Positions 27,512-35,497 of a stretch of DNA of 64,000 nt are shown piece after piece. The notes under the pieces are model-generated. The model was not told where the DNA came from. It ran no database searches and saw only the letters and a list, made by a program, of their open reading frames with translations. Each line of letters opens with the position of its first letter. Within the stretch, counting starts at the first letter, position 1. The position numbers and the translations under genes were made by a program. Origin of the DNA: Conexibacter sp. CPCC 205762. Its GTDB lineage: Bacteria > Actinomycetota > Thermoleophilia > Solirubrobacterales > Solirubrobacteraceae. The stretch covers positions 42,788 through 106,787 of the forward strand of contig NZ_JAUTDN010000015.1 in NCBI RefSeq assembly GCF_030646155.1. Reading direction: 5' to 3'.

Positions 27512-27763
27512 ATGAGCCAGCAGCCTGAGCAGACCACCCCGCCGGTCGGCGAGGAGATCCACCTCCCCGGTCCGAGCCTCCTGCCGATCCTGAACGCGCT
27601 CGGCATCACGCTGACCGTCGTCGGCATCACCGGCGGGCTCCCGATCCTGATTATCGGCCTCGTGCTGTTCCTCAGCACGACGGTCAAGTGGATTGCCAGC
27701 ACGCGCAAGGACATCTCCGAGCTTCCGCTCGAGCACTCGCACGGTCCCGGCGACCACCACTAG
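27512..27763 (+). CDS. Small oxidase-associated membrane protein
   Basis: The protein has 83 residues. EEIHLPGPSLLPILNALG precedes two closely spaced membrane helices (about 22-42 and 44-60). The tail ends in ELPLEHSHGPGDHH. The HLPGPS...P motif is common in small proteins next to actinobacterial cytochrome oxidase genes and resembles subunit IV-like proteins. The histidine-rich end could bind a metal, but this is a guess. The ATG is 6 bases after the previous stop. A strong terminator follows, so this is the last gene of cluster 1. Confidence 0.72.
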   Translation: MSQQPEQTTPPVGEEIHLPGPSLLPILNALGITLTVVGITGGLPILIIGLVLFLSTTVKWIASTRKDISELPLEHSHGPGDHH

Positions 27764-27777
27764 CCAGCCTCAGATGA

Positions 27778-27848
27778 CGAGCGGCGCCTCCCGGCGCCGC
27801 TCGCACATCGCATCTCTCAGCGGCCGCTCCTTCGAGCGGCCGTTTTTT
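27778..27848 (+). terminator. Double hairpin terminator of oxidase cluster 1
   Basis: The first hairpin is a perfect 11-bp stem (27778-27788 with 27793-27803). The second is CGGCCGCTC with GAGCGGCCG (27821-27829 with 27834-27842), followed directly by six T. The second is a textbook intrinsic terminator for the plus strand; the first may strengthen it or protect the RNA end. Confidence 0.9.
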
Positions 27849-27875
27849 GTTCTCCCGGGCCGGACCAGCGTGCGG

Positions 27876-28298
27876 CTAACGCGCCGCGGCCCCGCTGCCG
27901 GCCATCGGCACGGCGCAGACGGCGCCGTCCTCGGTCCAGCAGCGCACGACGTCACGCATCGAGAGCACGCCCACCAGCTCGCCGCCCTCGACGACGATCA
28001 GGTGGCGGAAGCTGCCGCGCACCATCTCGCAGGCCGCCTGCTCGAGCGACCAGTCGGGAGCCGCGAACACGAGGTCGCTGGTGAGATGGTTCCCCACCAG
28101 CTCGGCGTCGGGATCCAGCCCCCGCCCGATCGCAGCGAGGACGTCGCGCTCCGTGAGGAGCCCCGGCCCTGGCTGGTCGGCGTCGAGGACGATCGCAGAG
28201 CCGATCCTCCGTTCGTGCATCAGCTGAGCCGCCTCCCGCAGCGTGTGGCCGGGGCCGACGGTCAACGATGTCGCGGACATGCCCTCGCGTACCTGCAT
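27876..28298 (-). CDS. CBS-domain protein
   Basis: The protein has 140 residues made of two CBS motifs (about 8-65 and 75-130), with segments such as HTLREAAQLMHERRIGSAIV and FRHLIVVEGGELVGVLSMRDV. Paired CBS motifs bind adenosine-type ligands and act as sensors; no effector domain is attached. The ATG at 28298 has GGAGG about six bases upstream. A palindrome-rich stretch lies in the leader (28315-28336). It converges on the oxidase cluster 1 terminator. Confidence 0.85.
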   Translation of the reverse strand: MQVREGMSATSLTVGPGHTLREAAQLMHERRIGSAIVLDADQPGPGLLTERDVLAAIGRGLDPDAELVGNHLTSDLVFAAPDWSLEQAACEMVRGSFRHLIVVEGGELVGVLSMRDVVRCWTEDGAVCAVPMAGSGAAAR

Positions 28299-28314
28299 CG
28301 CCGCCTCCGTGGTC

Positions 28315-28336
28315 GCTTGCAACGATTGCAGCAAGC
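28315..28336. promoter_or_regulatory. Palindromic operator candidate before the CBS gene
   Basis: GCTTGC and GCAAGC flank a 10-base core, and TGCAA-CGA-TTGCA forms a second nested palindrome. It lies 17-38 bases before the start codon of the CBS protein on the minus strand. No regulator can be assigned; the AraC-type gene next door is a possibility only by position. Confidence 0.3.
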
Positions 28337-28581
28337 TTACCCCCTCGGTCCACGCCGACACGCCCGTTCTCTCTCCGATCCGGTCAGAGTGACGCCGATG
28401 CGCCATCTGTAACACGAGAAATGCCCGCTCCGCTGGTCTTTTTCAGCAAACGCACCAGTTCGGTCGACTCAATGAAATCGACTCGTTCGTTAACGTACCC
28501 AAAGACTTTGAGTGCGCCAGCTTGTCGCAAGCGCGCTGTACGGACCATCCAAAACTGGTCCTCGCTCCGTATCTCTGTCCG

Positions 28582-28965
28582 GTGCCCACGCAACGACCAG
28601 GAACAGTCCGCCACCGCACGCAGCTCTATAACGAGGCTGTGCGGATCGTCGAAGCCGAGTACGCCTCGGACCTCGAGCTCGACGACATCGCCCGTCGCGT
28701 CGCCTCGTCGCGTCGCCAACTCCAACGGGCCTACGCCGAGATCGGCGACACCACCTTTCGCGAGCATCTCACGAGAGTCCGCATGGAGCGGGCCGCCGAG
28801 CTGCTCGCGAACGGGTCGCTGACCGTCCGCGAGGTCGCCCGCCGGGTTGGCTACCGACAGCCGGCGCAGTTCGCCAAGACCTTCCGCCGCCACCTCGGCA
28901 ACGTGCCGTCGGCGTACCGCGCTCGCGCCCGCGAGGGCGTGTCGCAGACGCCGCGCGCCGCCTAG
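28582..28965 (+). CDS. Small AraC-family transcriptional regulator
   Basis: The protein has about 127 residues and is almost only an AraC-type DNA-binding domain. The first helix-turn-helix is LELDDIARRVASSRRQLQRA and the second is TVREVARRVGYRQPAQFAK, followed by FRRHLGNVPSAYR. No ligand-binding domain is present. The GTG at 28582 is used because upstream sequence is less GC-rich and does not read as protein; a TTG at 28522 in frame would add 20 residues. A terminator follows. Targets are unknown, but the oxidase genes on both sides are candidates. Confidence 0.75.
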   Translation: MPTQRPGTVRHRTQLYNEAVRIVEAEYASDLELDDIARRVASSRRQLQRAYAEIGDTTFREHLTRVRMERAAELLANGSLTVREVARRVGYRQPAQFAKTFRRHLGNVPSAYRARAREGVSQTPRAA

Positions 28966-28995
28966 GGGCGACTCGACCGGCTGCTGGCGTGCGAT

Positions 28996-29021
28996 GCGAC
29001 CGCCCTTTCGGCGGTCGCTTT
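28996..29021 (+). terminator. Intrinsic terminator of the AraC-type gene
   Basis: GCGACCGCC and GGCGGTCGC form a 9-bp stem with loop CTTTC and are followed by TTT. It begins 31 bases after the stop codon. Confidence 0.75.
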
Positions 29022-29169
29022 CGCGTGCCTGCACGCGGTCGCGCGCACTCGCGCGACGCCCGCACGCGACGCGCGCGCAACGCCCGTTTCCGACCCTGTC
29101 AGGAGCGGCGCTCTCCCCTACCCCGAGGGGTCAACGCTGAACGGTCCGCGGTCCGGTGACCGACCACAT

Positions 29170-29199
29170 TTGCGCACCGTCTCTCCGCTCGCTTAGGAT
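29170..29199 (+). promoter_or_regulatory. Probable promoter of oxidase cluster 2
   Basis: TTGCGC (29170-29175) and TAGGAT (29194-29199) are 18 bases apart. The predicted start site leaves a leader of about 38 bases containing the GAGGAG ribosome binding site of ctaC. Confidence 0.5.
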
Positions 29200-29243
29200 C
29201 GGCACAGGAGAGCAGGCCCACGGCGGCAGCGAGGAGTATCTGC

Positions 29244-30296
29244 GTGCGTAGACATCCGGTCGCATTGATGGTTGGCGTTGGCTTGGTCGCTTCGGCGATC
29301 GGCATCGCGCTGGCCCTCATCATCGACTGGTTCCCGACCGACGCTGCGAAGCAGGCGGGACCGATCGACACGCTCTACGACGTGTTGATGATCATCTCCG
29401 TCCCGGTCTTCGTGCTGGTGGTCTGCGCGACGCTGCTGTCGGTCTGGCAGTTCCGCATGCGGCCTGGCCAGGAGAGACAGGACGGGCCGCCGATACACGG
29501 CAACACACGCCTCGAGATCGTCTGGACGGCGATCCCGGCGATCGTGCTCGTCTCGCTCTGCTCCTACGCCTACACGGTCCTGACGGACATCGAGGAGAAG
29601 AAGCCGAACACCCTCACCGTCAACGTCACCGGGCAGCAGTTCGCCTGGAGATACGCCTACGACCAGGACGGCAGAACGATCGAGACGACGCAGCTGGTGC
29701 TGCCGAAGGACCGGCCGGTGCTGTTCAAGGTCAGAGCGCTTGACGTGATCCACGACTTCTGGGTTCCGGCCTTCCGCGTCAAGATCGACGCGGTCCCCGG
29801 GATCGTGACCGAGGTGCGCGCGACGCCGACCAAGACCGGCACCTTCGAGGTCGTCTGCGCGGAGCTGTGCGGCCTCGGCCACGCCGTCATGCGCTCGACC
29901 GCCAGAGTCGTGACGCCGGCCGCCTACGACAGCTGGATCGCCGAGCAGGTCAGAGGCGGCAGCGCCGGCGGCGGTGCCGCGGGCGGCGGGGACTCCGGCG
30001 GCGGCGCGAGCGGAGGCGGCGGCGACGCCGCCGCGCTCGGCAGAGAGACGTTCGTCTCCAACTGCGGCAGCTGCCACACGCTCGCGGACGCGGGCACCAA
30101 CGGCAGCGCAGGCCCCGACCTCACGACTGCGCTGAGAGGCCAGTCGGAGGACGAGATCAGAGAGGACATCGTCGACCCCGACAAGAGAGTCGAAGAGGGG
30201 TATCAGCCCGGTGTGATGCCGAGCAACTTCTCCCAGACGCTCTCGAGCGAGCAGATCGACGGCCTCGTGACCTACCTCGCGAGCGTGTCGAGATGA
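29244..30296 (+). CDS. ctaC: Cytochrome c oxidase subunit II with fused cytochrome c (caa3 type, cluster 2)
   Basis: The protein has 350 residues. It has two N-terminal membrane helices (about 7-28 and 45-68) and a CuA domain with DVIHDFWVP and CAELCGLGHAVM. A glycine/serine linker (about 235-265) leads to a C-terminal heme c domain with CGSCHTLAD and a methionine ligand candidate in GVMPSNFS. This caa3-type fusion lets the oxidase receive electrons by its own heme. The GTG has GAGGAG upstream. Twelve of its twenty arginine codons are AGA by my count. It is coupled to the next cistron by ATGA overlap. Confidence 0.95.
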   Translation: MRRHPVALMVGVGLVASAIGIALALIIDWFPTDAAKQAGPIDTLYDVLMIISVPVFVLVVCATLLSVWQFRMRPGQERQDGPPIHGNTRLEIVWTAIPAIVLVSLCSYAYTVLTDIEEKKPNTLTVNVTGQQFAWRYAYDQDGRTIETTQLVLPKDRPVLFKVRALDVIHDFWVPAFRVKIDAVPGIVTEVRATPTKTGTFEVVCAELCGLGHAVMRSTARVVTPAAYDSWIAEQVRGGSAGGGAAGGGDSGGGASGGGGDAAALGRETFVSNCGSCHTLADAGTNGSAGPDLTTALRGQSEDEIREDIVDPDKRVEEGYQPGVMPSNFSQTLSSEQIDGLVTYLASVSR

Positions 30297-30334
30297 CCGA
30301 GGTGCGTGTGCAAGTGACGGAGGAGATCCGCTGA
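30293..30334 (+). CDS. 13-residue mini-cistron between ctaC and ctaD
   Basis: ATG at 30293 overlaps the ctaC stop (ATGA), and the TGA at 30332-30334 overlaps the ctaD start (TGATG). The peptide is MTEVRVQVTEEIR. It contains the GGAGG that serves ctaD. Its arrangement suggests that ribosomes pass from ctaC to ctaD through this short frame; whether the peptide has a role is unknown, and it may be chance. Confidence 0.3.
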   Translation: MTEVRVQVTEEIR

Positions 30335-32250
30335 TGACCGCCAAGCTCCGCGCCCCGGGCTGGTACCGCGCAGCGCTGTTCATTCTGCTCGGCCTGGCCT
30401 TCTCGTACGCGCTCGTGGGCGTCGTGCGGACGCTGATGCACTACCCCGACGCGTGGTCGGACGGCAACGCGATCACGACGGTCTCGCTGATAGCGATACC
30501 GCTGTTCTTCCTCGTCGGCCTCGGCTGCTTCGACTACTGGTTCTACTACGCGGCCGGCCGCCCGACGCGCGCGGAGGACCACTCCTCCCACGGCGCGACG
30601 AGCTGGAAGGCGTACTTCCGCGTCAACACCGATCACAAGGTGATCGGGATCCAGTACATCTGCGTCTCGTTCTTCTTCATGTTCCTCGGCGGCCTGATCG
30701 CGATGCTGATGCGCGCGGAGCTGGCCCAGCCGGGGATGCAGTTCGTCGACAGCGCGACCTTCAACGGCCTCTTCTCGGTCCACGCGGCGCTGCTGATCTT
30801 CCTGTTCGTGATCCCGGTCTTCGCCGGCATCGCCAACTACGTCCTGCCGCTGATGATCGGCGCGCCGGACATGGCCTTCCCGCGCCTGAACGCGCTCTCG
30901 TTCTGGATGCTGCCGATGGCCGGCCTGCTGCTGACGGCGAGCTTCTTCGCCCCCGGCGGCGCCTTCGCGAGCGGCTGGACGGCCTACGCCCCGCTCTCGA
31001 CCGACATGCCGCTCGGACAGGTCTTCTTCACGATCGGCGTCCAGTTCGCCGGCGCCTCCTCGATCGCGACGGCGCTCAACTTCCTCGTCACGATCATCAC
31101 GATGCGGGCGCCGGGGATGAGCTTCTTCCGCATGCCGCTGCTCGTGTGGGCGAACTTCTCGACCTCGCTGCTGGTCGTGATCGCGACGCCGTTCGTCGCC
31201 GCCTCGCAGTTCTTCGTGCTGCTGGACCGCGCGCTCGGCTTCAACTTCTTCGACGCCTTCGTCGGCAGCGGCAAGAACGGCAGCGTGCTGATGTACCAGC
31301 ACGTCTTCTGGTTCTACTCCCACCCGGCCGTCTACATCATGATGCTGCCGGGCTTCGGGATCGTCTCCGAGGTGCTGTCGGTGAAGGCGCGCAAGCCGAT
31401 CTTCGGCTACCGCATGATGGCGTTCTCGCTGCTGGCGATCGTCGCGCTCGGCTTCACCGTCTGGGCCCACCACATGTTCGTCTCGGGCATGCAGGCGTGG
31501 ATCCGCGTGCCGATGATGATCACGACCGCGATCATCGCCGTGCCGACCGGGATCAAGATCTTCTCGTGGCTTGCGACGCTGTGGCGAGGGGTGCTCCACC
31601 TCGACACGCCGATGCTGTTCGCGCTCGGCTTCCTGACGACCTTCACGCTCGGCGGCATCTCCGGCGTGATGCTGTCGATGATCCCGTTCGACATCTACGT
31701 CTCGGACACGTACTTCATCGTCGCCCACATCCACTACGTGCTGTTCGGCGGCTCGCTCTTCACGATCTTCGCCGGGATCTACTACTGGTTCCCGAAGATG
31801 ACCGGGCGAATGTACGACGAGCGGCTCGGGAAGATTCACTTCTGGTGCACGTTCGTGTTCTTCAACGTGACCTTCGCGCCGATGCACCTGCTCGGCCTCG
31901 ACGGCATGCCGCGCCGCGTCGCCGATTACGCCGAGCAGTACGCGACGCTCAACCTGCTCGTCACGATCGCCTCCTTCGCGCTCGGCCTGAGCATGCTCGT
32001 CTTCCTCTACAACATGGTCGCGAGCTGGCGCGGCGGCCCGCGCGCGGCGGCCAACCCGTGGCGCGCGCTGACGCTCGAGTGGCAGGTCAGCTCGCCGCCG
32101 CCGATCTTCAACTTCGACGCCGTCCCGACGGTCGTCGGCGGCCCGTACGAGTACGGGGTGCCCGGCGCCGTCCACGGCATCTTCCAATCGCCCACAGAGG
32201 CGAAGCCGACTCCGGCCGGCTCCGTCGCGACGTCACCGACCAGAGAGTGA
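30334..32250 (+). CDS. ctaD: Cytochrome c oxidase subunit I, A2 type with N-terminal extension (cluster 2)
   Basis: The catalytic subunit has 638 residues. Two extra membrane helices (about 11-32 and 48-72) precede the normal twelve-helix core, which starts near residue 95 (VNTDHKVIGIQYI). FNGLFSVHAALLIFLF holds a heme histidine. WFYSHPAVYIMMLPGFG holds the CuB histidine and tyrosine. Here the A1 glutamate is absent and a YS pair is present, which marks the A2 group. HHMF and HIHYVLFGG complete the ligands. The ATG follows GGAGGAG. It is the partner of the caa3-type subunit II just upstream and is distinct from the A1 enzyme 4 kb away. Confidence 0.95.
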   Translation: MTAKLRAPGWYRAALFILLGLAFSYALVGVVRTLMHYPDAWSDGNAITTVSLIAIPLFFLVGLGCFDYWFYYAAGRPTRAEDHSSHGATSWKAYFRVNTDHKVIGIQYICVSFFFMFLGGLIAMLMRAELAQPGMQFVDSATFNGLFSVHAALLIFLFVIPVFAGIANYVLPLMIGAPDMAFPRLNALSFWMLPMAGLLLTASFFAPGGAFASGWTAYAPLSTDMPLGQVFFTIGVQFAGASSIATALNFLVTIITMRAPGMSFFRMPLLVWANFSTSLLVVIATPFVAASQFFVLLDRALGFNFFDAFVGSGKNGSVLMYQHVFWFYSHPAVYIMMLPGFGIVSEVLSVKARKPIFGYRMMAFSLLAIVALGFTVWAHHMFVSGMQAWIRVPMMITTAIIAVPTGIKIFSWLATLWRGVLHLDTPMLFALGFLTTFTLGGISGVMLSMIPFDIYVSDTYFIVAHIHYVLFGGSLFTIFAGIYYWFPKMTGRMYDERLGKIHFWCTFVFFNVTFAPMHLLGLDGMPRRVADYAEQYATLNLLVTIASFALGLSMLVFLYNMVASWRGGPRAAANPWRALTLEWQVSSPPPIFNFDAVPTVVGGPYEYGVPGAVHGIFQSPTEAKPTPAGSVATSPTRE

Positions 32251-32263
32251 GGTGAAGCGCACC

Positions 32264-33127
32264 ATGGCCAGAAGAGTCCTCGTGGTCGCGAACGAAACAC
32301 ACGGCGGCCACAGCCTCGTCGAGGCGATTCGCGCCCGACACGCGAGAGGCGACGCCGAGTTCGTCGTGATCGCACCCCAGAACCGCCCGCGCAACGGCTA
32401 CGTGATCTACGACGACGCCGTCCGCGACGCCGCGCTGATGCGCATCAACGAGACGCTCGACGCGATCGGCGAGCACGGCATCAGAGCGACCGGCGACGTG
32501 ATGGATCCCGATCCGTACACCGCCACGCTCGACGCCGTGCGCGAGTACCGGATCGACGAGATCATCGTCTCGACCCATCCGGAGACCCGCTCCGGCTGGC
32601 TCCGTCACGACCTGCTCGAGCGGATCCAGCTCGCGACCGGCCTGCCGGTCGAGCACGTCGTCGTCGACCTCGAGAGCGAGCGCGAGAGAGATCCCGAGAC
32701 GCACACGCTGATCGTCGCCAACAAGACGGCGAGAGCGGAGGCGCTGTTCGAGGAGCTGAGACGGCGCGCGACCGACTCGCCCCACCGCTTCCTCGTCGTC
32801 GTGCCCCAGGAGGGCGGCCACGGCCACCACATCGAGCAGGCCAAGGGCCGTCTGCAGACGCTGCTGGACAGACTCTCCTCCGCCGGCATACCGGCGATGG
32901 GCGGGATCGGCGACCCCGACCCCTACGACGCCGTCGCGAACGCGCTGCAGTTCCACCGCGTCGACGAGATCGTGATCGCGACGCTGCCGAAGATGCGCTC
33001 GCGCTGGCTGCGCAGCGACCTCGTCGACCGCGTCCAGAAGATCACCGTCGCGCCTGTGACGCACGTCGAGATCGACGTCGCCGAAGAGGCCCCGGCCGCC
33101 GCCGAGTCCGGAGTGAAGGCCGCCTGA
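32264..33127 (+). CDS. Tandem USP-like two-domain protein inside the oxidase operon
   Basis: The protein has 287 residues made of two similar halves (about 1-137 and 143-275). GDVMDPDPYTATLDAVREY and DEIIVSTHPETRSGWLRHDL in the first half correspond to GGIGDPDPYDAVANALQFH and DEIVIATLPKMRSRWLRSDL in the second. The fold looks like universal stress protein A (alpha/beta nucleotide-binding), though the classical ATP loop is not clear. The ATG at 32264 is chosen over a GTG at 32252. It overlaps the ctaE start (TGATG), so it is translated with the oxidase. A regulatory or assembly role is inferred only from position. Confidence 0.75.
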   Translation: MARRVLVVANETHGGHSLVEAIRARHARGDAEFVVIAPQNRPRNGYVIYDDAVRDAALMRINETLDAIGEHGIRATGDVMDPDPYTATLDAVREYRIDEIIVSTHPETRSGWLRHDLLERIQLATGLPVEHVVVDLESERERDPETHTLIVANKTARAEALFEELRRRATDSPHRFLVVVPQEGGHGHHIEQAKGRLQTLLDRLSSAGIPAMGGIGDPDPYDAVANALQFHRVDEIVIATLPKMRSRWLRSDLVDRVQKITVAPVTHVEIDVAEEAPAAAESGVKAA

Positions 33128-33753
33128 TGGAAGCCGTCTCCTCCACGGCCGGGCTGCACCACGCCGGCGAGGCCGAGCACCATCACGGCCCGCCGGCGGC
33201 GCACAGAAGCTCCCGCGTCGACCCGCAGCTGCTCGGGATGCTGCTTTTCATCATCTCCGAGATCATGGTCTTCGGGGCCTTCTTCACGGCCTACTTCTTC
33301 ATCCGCGTGGTCGACGGGAACCCGTGGCCGGCGGAGGGGACGGAGCTGCCGAAGCTGATCGCCGGCGTCAACACGGCGATACTGCTGTCGTCCTCGATCA
33401 CCCTCCACTGGGCGCTCGAGGCGATCAGACGCGGCAACCGGGCGGCGTTCAAGGCGGGGATGGCGACGACCTTCCTGCTCGGCGCCACCTTCCTGTTCGT
33501 CCAGATCAACGAGTACGTCCACATCGGCTTCGCGCCGTCGAACAGCGCCCAGGCGTCGGTCTTCTACGGCTTGACCGGCCTCCACGGCGCCCACGTCGCG
33601 CTCGGCCTGATGATCCTCCTGATGGTGACGGTGCGCGCCTTCCGCGGGCACTTCTCGCCGGAGGAGCATCGCGGCGTCGAGGTGCCGGGCATCTACTGGC
33701 ACTTCGTCGACGTGATGTGGGTGATCGTCTACTGCACGGTCTACCTGCTGTAG
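33127..33753 (+). CDS. ctaE: Cytochrome c oxidase subunit III
   Basis: This is the structural subunit that stabilises the oxidase and its proton uptake. It has 208 residues with five membrane helices, the short form common in bacteria. A His-rich N-terminus precedes the core. SEIMVFGAFFTAYFFIR and FYGLTGLHGAHVALGL are family hallmarks, and WHFVDVMWVIVYCTVYLL closes the last helix. Its ATG overlaps the stop of the USP-like gene (TGATG). Cluster 1 has no ctaE of its own in the window, so this subunit may serve either enzyme. Confidence 0.94.
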   Translation: MEAVSSTAGLHHAGEAEHHHGPPAAHRSSRVDPQLLGMLLFIISEIMVFGAFFTAYFFIRVVDGNPWPAEGTELPKLIAGVNTAILLSSSITLHWALEAIRRGNRAAFKAGMATTFLLGATFLFVQINEYVHIGFAPSNSAQASVFYGLTGLHGAHVALGLMILLMVTVRAFRGHFSPEEHRGVEVPGIYWHFVDVMWVIVYCTVYLL

Positions 33754-33755
33754 CG

Positions 33756-33866
33756 ATGCTGAACCCGCTTCGCTCCGAGGGGGAGGCGTTCCGCCTCCTC
33801 CTCTACGTCCTGGTCGCAGCGGTCGTGATCGTCGGCCTCGTGCTGCTGGCACGAGCGCTGACTTGA
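33756..33866 (+). CDS. 36-residue membrane protein of oxidase cluster 2
   Basis: A tiny protein starting MLNPLRSEGEAFRLLL with one membrane helix (about 14-34). It starts 2 bases after the ctaE stop. Its size and position mirror the 36-residue protein in cluster 1 although the sequences differ. It is probably a small oxidase subunit or assembly peptide; no named family is recognised. Confidence 0.6.
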   Translation: MLNPLRSEGEAFRLLLYVLVAAVVIVGLVLLARALT

Positions 33867-33909
33867 TCGCCACCGGCCGCGCGCGATCGCGCGACACTCG
33901 GTCGAGGCC

Positions 33910-34737
33910 ATGAGAGTCGCCTTCGACCCCGTCGTCCTGCTGCTGCTCGCCGGCGTCTGCTGGCTCTACCTGCGCGCGCTGCGGATCGTCCGCCGCCGCG
34001 GCCTGACGATCGGCCGCGGCCAGCAGGCCTGCTGGTGGATCGGGATCGCGCTCGTGACGGTCGCGCTCAACGGCCCGCTGGACGCCTACGACAGCGAGCT
34101 GATGAGCGCCCACATGGCCCAGCACCTGCTGCTCGGCGACATCGCGGCGCCGTTCCTGCTGGCCGGCCTGCGCGCGCCGCTGCTGCTGTTCTGGCCGCCG
34201 CGCCCGGCGCTCGTCCTGCTCGCCCGCCAGCGCTGGCTGCGGCGGATCTTCCGCACGCTGCGCCAGCCGCTGGTCGCGCTGCCGCTGTACGTGCTGACGA
34301 TCTGGGTGTGGCACTACGGCGTGCTGTTCGAGGGCGCGCTGAGACATCCGCTGCTGCACGTGCTCCAGCACGAGTCGTTCCTCGCCGCCAACCTGCTGCT
34401 GTGGTGGCCGGTGCTGGAGCCGCAGAAGCGCCGCATGCCCGGCCAGCTGTGGAAGATCGGCTACATCTTCGCGGCGCGGATGTCGTCGATGTTCCTCGGG
34501 ATGATCTTCGTCTTCGCCAGAGGCGTCCTCTACGAGGGCGCCTACGGCAGCGGCGAGCGGCCGCTCGGCTACTCGCCGCGCGGCGACCAGGGCACGGCCG
34601 GCGGGCTGATGATGGTGCTCGACATCGTCGTCATCATGGCCACGCTGACCTGGTTCTTCTGGAAGGCCTCCCAAGAGGAGGACCGCGACCAGGAGGCCGC
34701 GGCCCAGAGCGGCGCGCGCTCGGCGACGCCTATCTGA
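33910..34737 (+). CDS. ctaG: Cytochrome c oxidase assembly protein, CtaG (caa3 type)
   Basis: The protein has 275 residues with seven membrane helices. LNGPLDAYDSELMSAHMAQH with its paired histidines and HYGVLFEGALRHPLLHVLQH are typical of the caa3_CtaG family, which takes part in copper delivery to CuB of caa3-type oxidases. This fits its place after ctaE. The ATG has GAGG nearby. Its last bases overlap the end of the convergent cytochrome c-cupredoxin gene by eight bases. Confidence 0.9.
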   Translation: MRVAFDPVVLLLLAGVCWLYLRALRIVRRRGLTIGRGQQACWWIGIALVTVALNGPLDAYDSELMSAHMAQHLLLGDIAAPFLLAGLRAPLLLFWPPRPALVLLARQRWLRRIFRTLRQPLVALPLYVLTIWVWHYGVLFEGALRHPLLHVLQHESFLAANLLLWWPVLEPQKRRMPGQLWKIGYIFAARMSSMFLGMIFVFARGVLYEGAYGSGERPLGYSPRGDQGTAGGLMMVLDIVVIMATLTWFFWKASQEEDRDQEAAAQSGARSATPI

Positions 34738-35458
34738 CGGTCAGCGTGCCTTCCATGCCAGCCTCGCGGTGGCCTGGAAGGGTGCAGAAGAACGTGTATC
34801 TGCCGGCTCTGAGGTCGACCGACACTCTCGAGACGCCGCCGCCGGAGACCGTCTCGCCCTTGCCCAGCTCAGCGCCGTCGGCGCCTTCGAGCGCGATGTC
34901 GTGCGGCACCGAGGAGGCGTTTCTGGAGTCGATCTCCAGCGCGCCGGCCGGGGCCGAGGCGCTCGCGACCGTGTAGGCGAGCTGGCCGTCGGGGTTGGCG
35001 TCGATCTCGACTCTGCCGTTCTCGGCCTCGGCCGAGCCCTGGTCCGCTCTTCTGACCGCGGACGCGAGCGCGCCCGTGTCGTCGCCGGACTTGGCGGCCG
35101 CGTCGGCGACGTAGGCGGCGACGTCGGTCGCTGCCGCGCCCGTCACCAGTCTCGCCGGCATTCTCGAGTTGGGATAGAGGATCTGCTGGTGCACGACACC
35201 TCTGACGGTGCTGCGCCCGAAGCCGTCTCTGATCGACTGCGCGAAGGCCTCGTCGAGGTCAGGACCGACGTTGCCTCTGGTTCCGGCGCGGGCGAGCGTG
35301 TGGCAGGCTCCGCATCTCTCGACGAACAGCTGCTTGCCGTGCACGACGTCGGCTCGCTGTCCCTTGAGATCGTCGGCGCCACAGCCCGCGAACAGGCCAA
35401 CGAGCGCTGTCGCCGCGACCGAAACAACGAGTCCTCCGCGTCTCCTCATCATCTCCAT
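34730..35458 (-). CDS. Lipoprotein fusing cytochrome c and a cupredoxin
   Basis: The protein has 242 residues. A signal peptide ends in a lipobox (LFAGC, cysteine near 26). A cytochrome c domain (about 38-120) has CGACH and a methionine candidate in NSRMPARL. A plastocyanin/azurin-like domain (about 145-242) has the copper ligands in NASSVPHDIAL and FFCTLPGHREAGM. Such a protein could pass electrons to the nearby oxidases outside the membrane. Three ATGs lie within the first four codons; the first is used, with TAGAGT 5 bases upstream. It is convergent with ctaG. Domain identity is clear; the electron partner is inferred. Confidence 0.88.
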   Translation of the reverse strand: MEMMRRRGGLVVSVAATALVGLFAGCGADDLKGQRADVVHGKQLFVERCGACHTLARAGTRGNVGPDLDEAFAQSIRDGFGRSTVRGVVHQQILYPNSRMPARLVTGAAATDVAAYVADAAAKSGDDTGALASAVRRADQGSAEAENGRVEIDANPDGQLAYTVASASAPAGALEIDSRNASSVPHDIALEGADGAELGKGETVSGGGVSRVSVDLRAGRYTFFCTLPGHREAGMEGTLTVR

Positions 35459-35497
35459 GCGCGACTCTATCCGGAAGTCACGACGAGATTCCAGTTC

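Noticed and set aside
28384..29034. 216-codon minus-strand frame opposite the AraC-type gene
   Set aside because: It has no domain, whereas the plus strand has two clear helix-turn-helix motifs and a terminator in the right place.
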